From NCBI GenBank assembly GCA_963798505.1, contig CAWCTX010000011.1, forward strand, positions 124,001-188,000: a stretch of DNA of 64,000 nt, in the 5' to 3' direction. Source of the DNA: CAVWSM01 sp963798505. GTDB lineage: Bacteria > Actinomycetota > Actinomycetes > Jiangellales > Jiangellaceae. A model generated the notes under the pieces. The model ran no database searches and was not told the DNA's origin. It saw nothing but the letters and a program-made list of their open reading frames with translations. The position numbers and the translations under genes were made by a program. Positions 1 through 9,514 of the stretch are shown here, in pieces (positions within the stretch are counted from its first letter, which is position 1; each line of letters begins with the position of its first letter).

Positions 1-1
1 G

Positions 2-1384
2 TTCATCGGCAGCGCCGGCTCAATGCTGCTCCTCACGGGAACACCGGTCAACGTCATAGTCTCGGACGCGGCCGACCGCGTCGGCGTCGGTGCGTTCGGC
101 TTCTTCGAGTTCGCCCTCGTCGGCATCCCACTTCTCGTGGGCACCATGGTCATCATCGTGCTGTTGGGGCCTCGCGTGCTGCCAGAACGCGCTCCGGACT
201 TCGCCGGTCCGGACATCAGCAAGCACGCGCAGACTCTCGTTCAGGAGTACGCGCTCGAAGGCGCGATGTTCCGGCTGCGCGTCCGCGAACATTCGCCACT
301 CGTCGGGACTCCACGGGATCGACTCGACCTCGTCGACTATCCGGGCGTCACCGTGGTCGGGCTTCAGGGCGCCGACCACGCCCCGCGACTCGGTGGTGAG
401 GACATCCAACGCGACGACCTGATCGTCGTCCATGGCGATGCGGACACGGTCAGCCGCCTGGTGGTCGACAAGGTCCTTGCGGTGAAGGGCCAGTCCGCCG
501 GCGTCGAAGAGAGCCTGCTCTCACCCGAGGTGGGCGTGGCCGAGGTCGTGATCCCACCTCGGTCCCGCCTGATCGGGGAGACTGTGTTCCCGGGCATGCG
601 GCTCGGCAGCGGCCTGGTGATCCTCGGCGTCAACCGCCTGGGTCGCGACCGCGGACCGCGGGAGACCGAGCTCGCCGTCGGTGACACCGCGCTCGTCCAG
701 GGCACCTGGGAGGCGTTGGATCTGACGGTCGACAACGATGACGTGTTGGTCGTCGACTCGCCGGACCTGCTGCGCCGCCAGATCCCACAGCTGAGCGCTG
801 CGGGCGTGCGGGCTCTGGTGGTTCTGGCCGGCATGGTGGTGCTGCTGGCTCTCGGATTGGTGCCGCCCGTGGTGGCCGGACTCCTTGCGGCACTTGCCAT
901 GATCCTGCTCGGAGTCGTGCGCATCGAGCAGGCCTACCGTGCCATCTCGTGGACAACGGTCATCCTTATCGGCGGCCTGATCCCGCTGTCCGTGGCCATC
1001 CAGCAGAGCGGGGCCGCCGACGAGATCGCGGACGTGTTCGTCAGCATCGTCGGCGACGGGTCGCCGTACCTGCTGCTGCTCGGGATCTTCGTGCTCATCG
1101 GCGTGCTCGGACAGTTCATCAGCAACACGGCCACGGCCCTGATCATCCTGCCGGTCGCGCTGTCGGCCGCGGCCGAGACGGGAGTCGACGCCCGTCCAGT
1201 CCTCATGGCGGTCGCTGTGGCAGCGGCCACGAGCTTCCTGACACCCATCGGTACGCCGGCGAACATGATGGTGATGGGTCCGGGCGGATATCGCTTCGGT
1301 GACTACTGGAAGCTTGGGCTCCCCATCATGCTCTGGTTCATCGTCGTCGGGATGACGGTCATCCCACTGTTCTGGCCTTTCTAG
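2..1384 (+). CDS. SLC13-type permease with two RCK_C/TrkA-C domains (5-prime partial)
   Basis: The frame is already open at the left edge and reads GSMLLLTGTPVNVIVS there, a conserved membrane re-entrant motif of the SLC13/DASS family, so the true start lies upstream. About 460 residues are visible. They run as a helix pair, two soluble RCK_C (TrkA-C) domains at roughly residues 75-150 and 165-245, then hydrophobic helices to the end, including the second family motif around SNTATALIILPVALS. The family imports dicarboxylates, citrate or sulfate with sodium or protons, and the RCK_C insert is typical of prokaryotic members. The substrate cannot be read from sequence. The 3-prime end overlaps the convergent glutaminase gene by 26 bases. 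Confidence 0.88.
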   Translation, partial: FIGSAGSMLLLTGTPVNVIVSDAADRVGVGAFGFFEFALVGIPLLVGTMVIIVLLGPRVLPERAPDFAGPDISKHAQTLVQEYALEGAMFRLRVREHSPLVGTPRDRLDLVDYPGVTVVGLQGADHAPRLGGEDIQRDDLIVVHGDADTVSRLVVDKVLAVKGQSAGVEESLLSPEVGVAEVVIPPRSRLIGETVFPGMRLGSGLVILGVNRLGRDRGPRETELAVGDTALVQGTWEALDLTVDNDDVLVVDSPDLLRRQIPQLSAAGVRALVVLAGMVVLLALGLVPPVVAGLLAALAMILLGVVRIEQAYRAISWTTVILIGGLIPLSVAIQQSGAADEIADVFVSIVGDGSPYLLLLGIFVLIGVLGQFISNTATALIILPVALSAAAETGVDARPVLMAVAVAAATSFLTPIGTPANMMVMGPGGYRFGDYWKLGLPIMLWFIVVGMTVIPLFWPF

Positions 1385-2381
1385 CTTCCGGCAGCGACGC
1401 AAACAGGCTCAGCCCTAGCCGCCGCGACAGGAACCGTGCGACGAGCTGTCCTCTCACGCTGTTGCCGGCCTGGTCCAACGGTGGCGCGAAGGTCCCGAGG
1501 CCACCCTTGCCCGGCGCGACGGTGACGATCCCTCCTCCGATGCCGCTCTTTGCCGGCGCGCCGACGTCGTACAACCAGTCGCCCGAGGTCTCGTACATGC
1601 CAGCGGTCGCCATCACCGCCAAGACGTACTGACAGACGTCGGGGTCAACCACCCGGATCCCGGTGCGCGGGTTTACGCCCCCGTCGGCGAGTGTGGCGCC
1701 CATGACGGCGAGATCCGTCGCGCTCACGGCCAGCGAGCATGCCCGCGTGTAGAGCTCGACGGCGACGGTCGCGTCGGCATAGACCCGGCCAAGGCTCGCG
1801 AGCAGGTTGGCAAGGCTGCGGTTTCGGTGGTTGGCCGAGGACGCGGAGGCGTAGACATCGTCGTCGAGCCGCAGCACGCGGCCGGCGAACTGCGAGACGC
1901 CGTGATGCAGGAACCGCCACTGGGCCTCGGTCCCGTCGCCCGGCGCCAGGCTCATCGCCGCGATGGCGCCCGGGTTGACCATCGGGTTGGTCCGGCCGTC
2001 TGTGCTGCGCTCAACCGCCTCGAGCGAGTTGAACGGCAGCCCGGTTGCGTTGGCGCCGAGCCGGCTCTTCGCCTCGTCGGCTCCGATCGACTGGCAGACA
2101 AGCGCGAACACGAACGGCTTGACCACGCTCATGAGGGTGAACTCATGCGCGGCGTCCCCCGCCGCGAACACGTTGCCCGTCGTGTCCACGACGCTGATCC
2201 CGAACAGGTCGCTCGGAACTCGCATGAGGGCTGGGTAGATCGGTGAGTTCTCCCCAGAGGCGTCCGACCGGAACAGGTCGTAGGCCTCGTCGACCCAGCG
2301 CTGAACCCTCGTCGCTGCCGGCAAGTGCCCGGTGGAGACGTAGAGACCCTCGGTTGCCACGCCCTCGTCGTTTTCGGTCAT
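1359..2381 (-). CDS. glsA: Glutaminase A
   Basis: Hydrolyses L-glutamine to glutamate and ammonia in the cytoplasm. The 340-residue product matches the serine-dependent beta-lactamase-like glutaminase family in length and motifs: the catalytic SxxK is SVVK near residues 85-88, followed by FNSLEAVE, NPMVNPGAIA, and the C-terminal KSGIGGGIVTVAPGKGG. An upstream in-frame start exists, but the ATG at 2381 (MTENDEG) gives the normal family N-terminus and leaves a divergent promoter space to the gene at 2454. Convergent with the permease, overlapping its last 26 bases. Confidence 0.93.
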   Translation of the reverse strand: MTENDEGVATEGLYVSTGHLPAATRVQRWVDEAYDLFRSDASGENSPIYPALMRVPSDLFGISVVDTTGNVFAAGDAAHEFTLMSVVKPFVFALVCQSIGADEAKSRLGANATGLPFNSLEAVERSTDGRTNPMVNPGAIAAMSLAPGDGTEAQWRFLHHGVSQFAGRVLRLDDDVYASASSANHRNRSLANLLASLGRVYADATVAVELYTRACSLAVSATDLAVMGATLADGGVNPRTGIRVVDPDVCQYVLAVMATAGMYETSGDWLYDVGAPAKSGIGGGIVTVAPGKGGLGTFAPPLDQAGNSVRGQLVARFLSRRLGLSLFASLPEARKARTVG

Positions 2382-2453
2382 GTGCCGCCCTGTCGCGTGC
2401 AGATCGGCCTTCCCGGTCCTAGCATGATCGCAAGTCACTCTAGGAGGCTGCGC

Positions 2454-2843
2454 ATGTCGTTCTGGGATGTGGTCTGGCTCATCATCATCAGCTTCGCCTT
2501 CTTCGCCTACCTCATCATCCTGTTCACGATCGTGTCCGACCTCTTCCGCGACCGGGATACGAGCGGGTGGGTCAAGGCTGTCTGGATCGTCGCGCTCATC
2601 TTCCTGCCGTTCTTGGCGGCCCTCGTCTACCTAATCGCTCGCGGTGGCGGAATGGCGGAGCGGTCAATGCAGCAGGCCCAGGATGCGGCGAAGCGTCAGG
2701 AGGCCTACATCCGCGACGTGGCCGGCGGCGGGGGCGGCGGCGCCAGTCCGGCTGATCAGATCGCCCGGGCCAAGGAGCTGCTGGACCAGGGCGCCATCAC
2801 GCAGGACGAGTTCGCCACCATCAAGGCGAAGGCTCTCGCCTAA
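2454..2843 (+). CDS. Small membrane protein with PLDc_N-like helices and C-terminal SHOCT domain
   Basis: 129 residues. Two hydrophobic helices (about residues 4-27 and 37-58) resemble the PLD_N cardiolipin-synthase-like N-domain, then a charged and Gly-rich linker (six glycines in a row) leads to a C-terminal SHOCT motif, ARAKELLDQGAITQDEFATI, which is a short helix-turn-helix oligomerisation or DNA-tethering domain. The start at 2454 is set by a perfect AGGAGG at 2442-2447. An earlier ATG at 2424 has no such site. Its cellular role is unknown; the architecture is common in Actinobacteria. Confidence 0.85.
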   Translation: MSFWDVVWLIIISFAFFAYLIILFTIVSDLFRDRDTSGWVKAVWIVALIFLPFLAALVYLIARGGGMAERSMQQAQDAAKRQEAYIRDVAGGGGGGASPADQIARAKELLDQGAITQDEFATIKAKALA

Positions 2844-2872
2844 GGACGAGGGCCAGCCGTTCGGCGGCCATC

Positions 2873-5272
2873 GTGACGCCAGCCGACGCCACTCTCGACG
2901 CCGGAAGCCGTCGCCGTATGCGACGGCTACGGCTGTTCGCGGCGCGAGAGGAGCAGCCGCGGTCACGGCGGGCGACTGACGTCGTCGAGGCTGTCGCCGC
3001 AGCCGTTGGCATCTGCCTCATCGCGCTGGTTGCTCTCCCGGAGTCCTCTGTCGAGCGAGCTGTCGTCGAGCTGATATCCACGTTCCCGGCGGGCCTCGAC
3101 GTGCTTTGGCAGCTCCTCATCGCGGCTTTGATTCTGACCGCAGTCGCGGTGTGCGTTGCGGCCGCACTCCGGCGACGACTGCCATTGCTCAGAGACGTGG
3201 GTCTCGCACTCCTGCTTGCGGTTGGCGTGTCGCTCTTGGCGGGCCGCGTCGTTCAGGGCTCCTGGCAACCACTGTGGACCACGTCCGCCGATGAGGGCGG
3301 GACGTGGCCGCTGGTCCTTGCCGTGACACTGCCGACGGCGGCTGTCCGCACGGCTGTCCCTCATCTCGCCAAGCCGGTGCGGTTCCTCGGGCGTTGGCTC
3401 ATCGTTCTGGCCGCAGTCGCAGCAGTCCTGCTGGGCGCAGCCCCCTCCGCCGCAATCGCCGCACTCTTGGTCGCACGGATCAGCTCGACTGCGATACACC
3501 TGGCCTTCGGGTCGCCGCAAGGCCGCCCGAGCCTGGCTGATGTGGAGCTGGCCGTTGCGAGCCTCGGGGTTCGCGCCCACTCATTCGGCGAGGCAGAGCG
3601 CCAGCCCGCCGGGCTCTACGTCGTCAATGCGGTGAGCACGCAGGATGACCCGCTCGTGGTCAAGATCTACGGCCGGGACGCTTACGACACCCAGCTCCTG
3701 ACCACCGCATGGCGCAGCATCTGGTATCGCGAGCCGGGGTCACCCGGGGCGTTCGGGCGACGACAGCAGGTCGAACGGGAGGCTTTCCTGACGCTTCTCG
3801 CGAAGCAGGCAGGGTTGGCAACGGAGACTGTTGTCGCTGCCGGCATGACCCAGGATGACGACGCGGTGCTCATCCTCAAGCGCATCGGGAAGCCGCTGGC
3901 GACGATTCCGAGGCCGTGGACGGACGACGTCGTTCGAGACATCTGGCAAGCCGTCCTGCGGCTGCACGACAGCGCAATCTCCCACGGCCAGCTCGACGAC
4001 TCGCATCTGGTCATCGACGGGAATCGGATCGGAATGATCAACTTCCGCGGAGGCGAGCCGGGTCGCATGCAGGACACGCTCCTGGCCGACCGGGCGCAGA
4101 CCCTCGTGACGACGGCGTTGGCGGTCGGCCCGCAGCGAGCGGCTACCGGAGCGCTCGATGCCTTGGGACCGAGCGGACTCGCGGAGCTCCTGCCGTTCGT
4201 CCAGCAGCCCACCTTGTCCTCTCGGCAGCGCCAGCAGGTCAAGGATGCGGATCTCGATCTCGATGGTTTGCGAGACGAGGCGGCGTCCGTGGCCGGGATC
4301 GAGCTCCCGGAGCTGCGAAAGCTGCGACGGGTCACGGTGGGCTCGTTGGTGCAGCTCGGCTTGCTGATCGTCGCATTCCTCGCTCTTTCCGCAGCGTTTG
4401 CGGATCTCGACCTGGCCGATCTGGTCGACCAGCTGCAGTCGGCGTCGTGGGTGCTCATCGTGATCGGGTTCGGCATTGCCCAACTGCCCCGGCTGGCGCA
4501 GGCTGCCGCGACGCTGGGCGCCGCGCCGATTCCGCTTCCGCTCGGCCCGGTCTACGCACTCCAGCTCGCGCAGTCTTACATCGGGCTGGCCGTACCGGCC
4601 AGCGCCGCCCGCGTCGCATTGAATGTCCGCTTCTTCCAGCGCCATGGTCTGTCCCCCGGTGCGGCGCTCGCCATCGGTGCGATCGACGGCTTCGCCGGCT
4701 TCGTCGTCCAGGCGATCCTGCTGCTCACGATGCTGTTGCTCACATCGGCAACGCTCGACCTTGACCTCAGCTCCACAACCCCCAGCGGTCTCGGCCGGCT
4801 TGTGCTCATCCTGGTCGTGCTGTCATTGGTGGCGATTGTCGTCGTGCTGTTGGCGCCGGCATGGCGCAGGGCGCTGTTCGGGTGGATAGCCAGCGCGGCA
4901 CGCGACGCTCTGGAAGCAGTGCGAAACATCAGGTCGCCGCGGCGCCTCGGACTGCTCTTCGGCGGCAACTTCGCCGCCGAGCTGCTGTTCGCGCTCGCAC
5001 TCGGGACGATTGCAGCTGCGTTCGGCTATTGGGTCGGCCTCACCGAGCTGCTGCTGATCAACATGACAGTGTCGCTGTTCGCCGGGCTGCTACCGATCCC
5101 CGGCGGCATCGGCGTCGTCGAAGGTGGTCTCACCCTCGGCCTGGTCCGGGCCGGAGTGCCGCAAGAGGCGGCATTCGCGATCGTCATCATGTACCGCCTC
5201 GCAACGTTCTACCTGCCGCCCATCTGGGGCTTCTTCGCGCTTCGCTGGCTCGAGAAGAATCGTCATCTCTAG
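2873..5272 (+). CDS. Large membrane protein: N-terminal helices, pseudokinase-like centre, LPG-synthase/UPF0104 flippase-like C-domain
   Basis: 799 residues from a GTG start. Order: several membrane helices (about 40-215), a soluble kinase-like region (about 225-480), and a C-terminal eight-helix UPF0104/lysylphosphatidylglycerol-synthase membrane domain (about 490-795) with FAGLLPIPGGIGVVEGG near the end. The central region has a VVKIYG strand-lysine, a catalytic-loop equivalent SHGQLDDSH near residue 370, and INFRGGE where a kinase has DFG, so the metal-binding aspartate is missing and it is probably a pseudokinase. Such proteins occur in Actinobacteria and are suspected to move or flip lipids or glycans. 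The substrate is unknown. No lysyl-transferase domain is present. The gene follows the SHOCT protein by 29 bases. Confidence 0.85.
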   Translation: MTPADATLDAGSRRRMRRLRLFAAREEQPRSRRATDVVEAVAAAVGICLIALVALPESSVERAVVELISTFPAGLDVLWQLLIAALILTAVAVCVAAALRRRLPLLRDVGLALLLAVGVSLLAGRVVQGSWQPLWTTSADEGGTWPLVLAVTLPTAAVRTAVPHLAKPVRFLGRWLIVLAAVAAVLLGAAPSAAIAALLVARISSTAIHLAFGSPQGRPSLADVELAVASLGVRAHSFGEAERQPAGLYVVNAVSTQDDPLVVKIYGRDAYDTQLLTTAWRSIWYREPGSPGAFGRRQQVEREAFLTLLAKQAGLATETVVAAGMTQDDDAVLILKRIGKPLATIPRPWTDDVVRDIWQAVLRLHDSAISHGQLDDSHLVIDGNRIGMINFRGGEPGRMQDTLLADRAQTLVTTALAVGPQRAATGALDALGPSGLAELLPFVQQPTLSSRQRQQVKDADLDLDGLRDEAASVAGIELPELRKLRRVTVGSLVQLGLLIVAFLALSAAFADLDLADLVDQLQSASWVLIVIGFGIAQLPRLAQAAATLGAAPIPLPLGPVYALQLAQSYIGLAVPASAARVALNVRFFQRHGLSPGAALAIGAIDGFAGFVVQAILLLTMLLLTSATLDLDLSSTTPSGLGRLVLILVVLSLVAIVVVLLAPAWRRALFGWIASAARDALEAVRNIRSPRRLGLLFGGNFAAELLFALALGTIAAAFGYWVGLTELLLINMTVSLFAGLLPIPGGIGVVEGGLTLGLVRAGVPQEAAFAIVIMYRLATFYLPPIWGFFALRWLEKNRHL

Positions 5273-5333
5273 ACCATTGCCCGGTCGCCGCCACGAATGG
5301 TTGACGCTGCCGGCCGAGAGTACGGTGCGGGAC

Positions 5334-5861
5334 ATGAACGCCCGGAGAGGCGGCCTCCTCGGGGGCGCACTCATGCTGATGCTCCTGCCGATCGCCGCCT
5401 GCGCCGACGACAACGGGCAACAGGATCGGCTTTCAAACCCGAGACGCCCCGACAGCGTCAACGCCACCGTCGGTGACATCAGATTGATCGCGGTGCGCGT
5501 CGAGCACCCCGAGGACGAGCTCCACGTCGAGGGCGACAACACCGGGCTGTTCCTGACCATCGCCAACGGCGGAGAGTCGGACGACACGCTGATCGCCGTG
5601 AGCACCGTCGACGCACAGGGGGTCGTCTTCCGCGACGGGACCGATCCGCCCGCCGATCGCATCAACGTCGAGGTCCCCGCCGGCGATGTCGCCTCGCTGC
5701 AATACCCAGGTGGACCCCACCTCGAGCTGGTCGAGCTGAAGCGTGACGTACGAGGTAGTTCCTTCATGCCGGTCTCGTTCCGCTTCGACGAAGCCGGAAC
5801 GATCACCGTGAACGTGTTCGTCCAGGGATTCGGGCGCCCGACCGTCGCACCGGCCGGATAG
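5334..5861 (+). CDS. Secreted lipoprotein, PCuAC/DUF461-like
   Basis: 175 residues starting at ATG 5334. The N-terminus is a lipoprotein signal with lipobox LPIAAC, so the mature protein would be membrane-anchored outside the cell from the Cys near residue 23. The rest is a beta-rich domain with NATVGDIRLIAVRV and a C-terminal strand GTITVNVFVQGFG, the layout of DUF461/PCuAC-like actinobacterial lipoproteins. The copper-binding Met/His pattern of true PCuAC proteins is not evident, so metal binding is not claimed. Confidence 0.78.
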   Translation: MNARRGGLLGGALMLMLLPIAACADDNGQQDRLSNPRRPDSVNATVGDIRLIAVRVEHPEDELHVEGDNTGLFLTIANGGESDDTLIAVSTVDAQGVVFRDGTDPPADRINVEVPAGDVASLQYPGGPHLELVELKRDVRGSSFMPVSFRFDEAGTITVNVFVQGFGRPTVAPAG

Positions 5862-5885
5862 GACGCGACGCTGGCGAGGTCCGCG

Positions 5886-6833
5886 TCAGCCGGCGCGGGC
5901 GGCGCGGCGTGCCTTCAACGCGTCGCGTCGCTCTTCGAAGCGGGCCGCCGAACGCTCCAGGTCGTCCAGGAATGCGCCCAGCTCCTGACGCGCGGCCTCA
6001 CCTTCAGGACCCATCCCGGTCATCTCGAACACCCGCAGCGTGCGCAGGACCGGCATGAGGACCTCGTCGTAGTGCTGCCGCTGGTCGTAGATGCCCGCGA
6101 TGGCGATCTCGACGGCCTTGCGCTGGAAGCCGGCAATGCCGGCGCCGGGCATCTCGAAGTTCTTCACGATCGACGTGACCGCCTGCATCGCCTCGTCGGG
6201 CGCAAGCTCGAAGGCCGCCGCCAGCAGGTTGCGGTAGAAGAGCATGTGCAGGTTCTCGTCGAGCGCCACGCGGGCGAGCAGCTGATCGGCCACCTTGTCC
6301 TCGGTGGCACGACCGGTGTTGCGATGCGAGACCCGGGTAGCCAGCTCTTGGAAGGACACGTACGCCAACGCGCCGAGCAGCGAGTCGTCCAACGAGTTGT
6401 AACCCTCGGCCATGTGCGCCATGCGGGCGCGCTCCAGCGCCACGGGATCGACGGCGCGTGTCACCGTGAGGTAGTCGCGGATCGCGATCGCGTGCCGCCC
6501 CTCCTCCGCAGTCCAGCGATGCACCCACGTACCCCACGCACCATCGCGGCCGAACGTCGTCGCGATCTCGTGGTGATAGCTCGGCAGGTTGTCTTCGGTG
6601 AGCAGGTTGACGATCAGCGCGGTGCGGGCGACGTCCGGCAGCTTCGACTGCTCGGGCGACCACGCCTCGCCACCGAGGAGCCCGTCGAAGTTGCTGCCCT
6701 CGCTCCACGGCACGAACTCGTGCGGGAACCACTCCCGCGCCTGTGACAGATGCCGGTTGAGCTCGCGCTCGACCACGGGCTCAAGCTCGGTGAGCAGCTG
6801 TGTCTGTGTCAGTCCCTGCGTCGATCCAGTCAC
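5886..6833 (-). CDS. Acyl-[acyl-carrier-protein] desaturase (DesA type)
   Basis: Soluble di-iron desaturase inserting a double bond into an acyl chain carried on ACP. The 315-residue protein from GTG 6833 shows the four ligand motifs: TEDNLPSYH, EEGRH (EExxH), and DENLH (DExxH) in the second helix pair. Size and motifs fit the actinobacterial DesA1/DesA2 group. A longer reading exists but starts in a low-complexity stretch, and the GTG is preceded by GAGG. It lies 76 bases downstream of the YbaK-like gene, and the gap contains a strong set of inverted and direct repeats, so it is probably transcribed from its own regulated promoter. Confidence 0.92.
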   Translation of the reverse strand: MTGSTQGLTQTQLLTELEPVVERELNRHLSQAREWFPHEFVPWSEGSNFDGLLGGEAWSPEQSKLPDVARTALIVNLLTEDNLPSYHHEIATTFGRDGAWGTWVHRWTAEEGRHAIAIRDYLTVTRAVDPVALERARMAHMAEGYNSLDDSLLGALAYVSFQELATRVSHRNTGRATEDKVADQLLARVALDENLHMLFYRNLLAAAFELAPDEAMQAVTSIVKNFEMPGAGIAGFQRKAVEIAIAGIYDQRQHYDEVLMPVLRTLRVFEMTGMGPEGEAARQELGAFLDDLERSAARFEERRDALKARRAARAG

Positions 6834-6858
6834 GGCACTCCACCTCACGCCAGGCTTC

Positions 6859-6893
6859 CCTACGGGAACGTAGGTTACGCTACCGTAGGTTAC
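6859..6893. promoter_or_regulatory. Candidate operator upstream of the desaturase
   Basis: CCTACG-GGAA-CGTAGG at 6859-6874 is a perfect 6-bp inverted repeat. GTAGGTTAC occurs twice, at 6870-6878 and 6885-6893, a 15-bp period. The block sits 26 bases before the desaturase GTG. This is the shape of a TetR-family or similar dimer site. The regulator is not identified. Confidence 0.5.
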
Positions 6894-6909
6894 CGCGTCA
6901 CGCGGAGGG

Positions 6910-7456
6910 TCAACCGCGCCGGGCCAGCACCTGGACGACCTCGGCGCCCGGCCACGCCGCGAGCACGCTGCCGGGGATGGCGAGCTTGGACCGGCGTACC
7001 CCACTGCCGATGACCGCGTACGGCAGATCGGCGACGGCGGCATCGACGAGAACCGGCCAATCCTCCGGCAGTCCCAACGGCGTGATCCCGCCGTACTCCA
7101 TGCCCGTGGCCGCCACCGCGTCCTCCATCGGCAGGAACGACGCCTTGCGCACGTCGAGCCGCCGCTTCACGACGCCGTTGACGTCGGCGCGGTCGGTCGC
7201 GAGCACCATGCACGCGGCGATACGGGTCTCGCCACCGCGGCGGCCCGAGACGACCACGCAGTTGGCCGACACGTCCAACGGCACGTCATAGGCCTCGCAG
7301 AACGTCGCCGTGTCCGCGAGCTCCGGGTCGATCTCGGCGACGAACACCGACGCGTCGGGGTGCGCGGCCAACGCACGCGCGACTGGTTCTGCCAACAGGT
7401 CCAGACGCGTTCGCCGCGGGGACGTTGACGAGTGTGCCGATTGCGGGTGGGCTCAC
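6910..7456 (-). CDS. YbaK/aminoacyl-tRNA editing-domain protein (frameshifted)
   Basis: YbaK/ProX-like domain, a family that hydrolyses mischarged aminoacyl-tRNAs in trans. The frame up to 7395 carries the bulk of the domain (CVVVSGRRGG, VRKASFLPMEDAVAATGMEYG, and AVIGSGVRRSKLAIPG). The N-terminus is in another frame: GTG 7456 reads SPPAIGTLVNVPAAN, and removing one base at about 7406-7416 joins it to RLDLLAEPVARALAA, the usual family sequence. The break is therefore a one-base insertion. Divergent from the gene at 7511 with 54 bases between. Confidence 0.82.
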
Positions 7457-7510
7457 GCTGACCGACCCTAGCGTGAGGCGACTTCCGCTCCGGTACAACC
7501 GGAGGGTCGC

Positions 7511-9514
7511 ATGGGAGTCCAGGACTGGGGAGCCGGACTAGCCGGCCGCGGCGAGCAGACCGGCCTGCTGGTCGCTGCGGCAACGGCGCCGGGCACGTTC
7601 GAGCCGTCGCTCTTGCCGCGCAGCCCGGTTGACCAGGGCATCGTCACGGGGCTGGCGATGACAATGTCGTACATCTTGACCGTCACCACCCAGGACGTCC
7701 TCGAAGGCATCGCGTCCACGTTCGCGGAACGGATGCCCGGCGCGTCGGGCGAGTCGCGGCAGCGGGCAGCGGTGACCTTGGTCGACCTTGCAGTGATTCC
7801 CGCAAGCCTGGCGGCCATGCGCGCGTTGACGCGGCGTCCCGGTGAGCCCGTTGGCGCGGGGCATGGCTCGACAGGTGGCGTGGCGCGCTGGGCGTCACCG
7901 GCCTTGGTGGGACCACGTTTGCCCTCGTGCAGTCGGGCGCCCGACGCCTCGACGACGCACTCGACGCCGGGGGCTGGCTCGCCCGGTTCCCGGTGGCGGT
8001 GCCGGCGGGCCTCGCCCTGGGTTGGGCGGTCGACGCTCGGCTCAAGCGTGGGCTGCCCGACGAGCCGGAGAGCACGCAGGCCCCCGCCGCCGACCCCGTA
8101 CGCGCGGTGGCGATCAGCCTCGGCGTCACCGGGGCCCTGTCCGTTGTCGCCTTCGGGGAGCGGCAAGTCGCCAACGTCACCGGGTCTGCGCTCTGCGGAC
8201 TGGTTGCCCGGAACGGACCTGTTCTGGAAGCCGGTCGGCCACGCGCTGTGCCTGGGTGGGCTGGTCTTCGGTGGCAGCGTCCTGTGGCATCGCGCGATGC
8301 AGAAGATCGAGGCGGGTGCGACAGAGGTCGAGCCGGTGCTCAACGACGAGACCGCGCACCGTTTCGTGGGTCCGACCGCGAGCGGCTCTACCGAGAGCCT
8401 GGTGCCGTGGGACACGTTGGGTCGTGAAGGGCGGCGGCACGCGTTCGCCTACGCGCGGCCGCAGCCGCGTCATCGAGCGCCCGGAAGGGGATGCCCGACA
8501 TGTCGATCGAGACGGTCATGGGCGAGCCGGCCAAGGCCACCCCGATCCAGGTCTACGTGGGGCTCGACAGCGCGCCGACGGCGCAGGAGCGGGTCGACCT
8601 GGCGCTGGCCGAGATGGACCGCACGGGTGCGTGGGACCGCTCGCTCCTCATGCTGGTCTCCCCGACCGGCACCGGGTACGTGAACTACTGCGCCGCCGCG
8701 GCCGCGCAGTATCTGTCTCGTGGCGACATCGCCATGGTGACACTTGCAGTACTCGAAGCGACCCTCGCCACTGTCCCTGTTCAAGGTCAAGGACGCACGC
8801 GAGCAGAACCGGTTGCTGTGGCTGCGCATCAGCGCCCGGCTTCGCGAACGGGAAGGACCCCGACCCCGCGTCGTGCTCTTCGGCGAGAGCCTTGGCGCGC
8901 ACAGCAGCCAGGACGTCCTGATGCACTGGGGCACGCTCGGGCCGGAGGCGCTCGGCATCGAGCGTGCGCTGTGGATCGGCACGCCCTACGGCAGCGGGTG
9001 GATGCACCAGGTCACGGGACCACCGCGGCCCGACGTCGACTCCGACGTGGTCGCGACGGTCAACGACTTCGGGCAGATCGAGGCCATGCCAGCGGAGCGT
9101 CGAGCGAAGCTTCGCTACGTGATGGTGACCCATGACAACGACGGCGTGCCCAAGTTCGGCGGAGACCTCATCGCGTCCCGGCCGGCCTGGCTGTCCGACG
9201 CGAGGCCAACTGTCGAGATCGTCCCCGGAGCCAGCCCTCGTGGCATTCCCGCACGGCTGCGCTGGCGCCCGATCACCACGTTCCTGCACACGCTGGTGGA
9301 CATGAAGAACTCGCAGATCCCCGGCGTCTACCGAGCCTGGGGTCACGACTACCGCCCCGACCTGACGCGCTTCATCGCGGAAGTCTTCGACCTGCCGGCG
9401 AGCGAAGAGCAGCTGCGCCGCGTCGAAGCCGTGCTCGAGGAGCGCGAGTCCATCCGTGCACGCATCTTCTCCGCCGAGAGCCTCGAATCGCTGCGGGACC
9501 CCGAGACGGCGTGA
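7511..9514 (+). pseudogene. Abhydrolase_9 family membrane esterase, multiply frameshifted
   Basis: One gene in five pieces. The start is ATG 7511 with GGAGGG just upstream. Pieces read in order: FEPSLLPRSPVDQGIVTG (frame of 7511), LARGMARQVAWR, LGVTGLGGTTFALVQ to about 8190, FWKPVGHALCLGG to about 8430, MGEPAKATPIQVYVGLDSAP to about 8740, then LQYSKRPSPLSL to the stop. Shifts lie near 7840, 7886, 8190-8215, 8440-8490 and 8742. The family has an N-terminal membrane half and a C-terminal alpha/beta hydrolase half. The nucleophile elbow is LFGESLGAHSS. If the shifts are sequencing errors the protein would be about 665 residues and active. The substrate is unknown. Confidence 0.82.

Noticed and set aside
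2821..2872. Possible terminator between the SHOCT protein and the flippase gene.
   Set aside because: No stem of useful length was found in the 29-base gap; the genes are probably cotranscribed.
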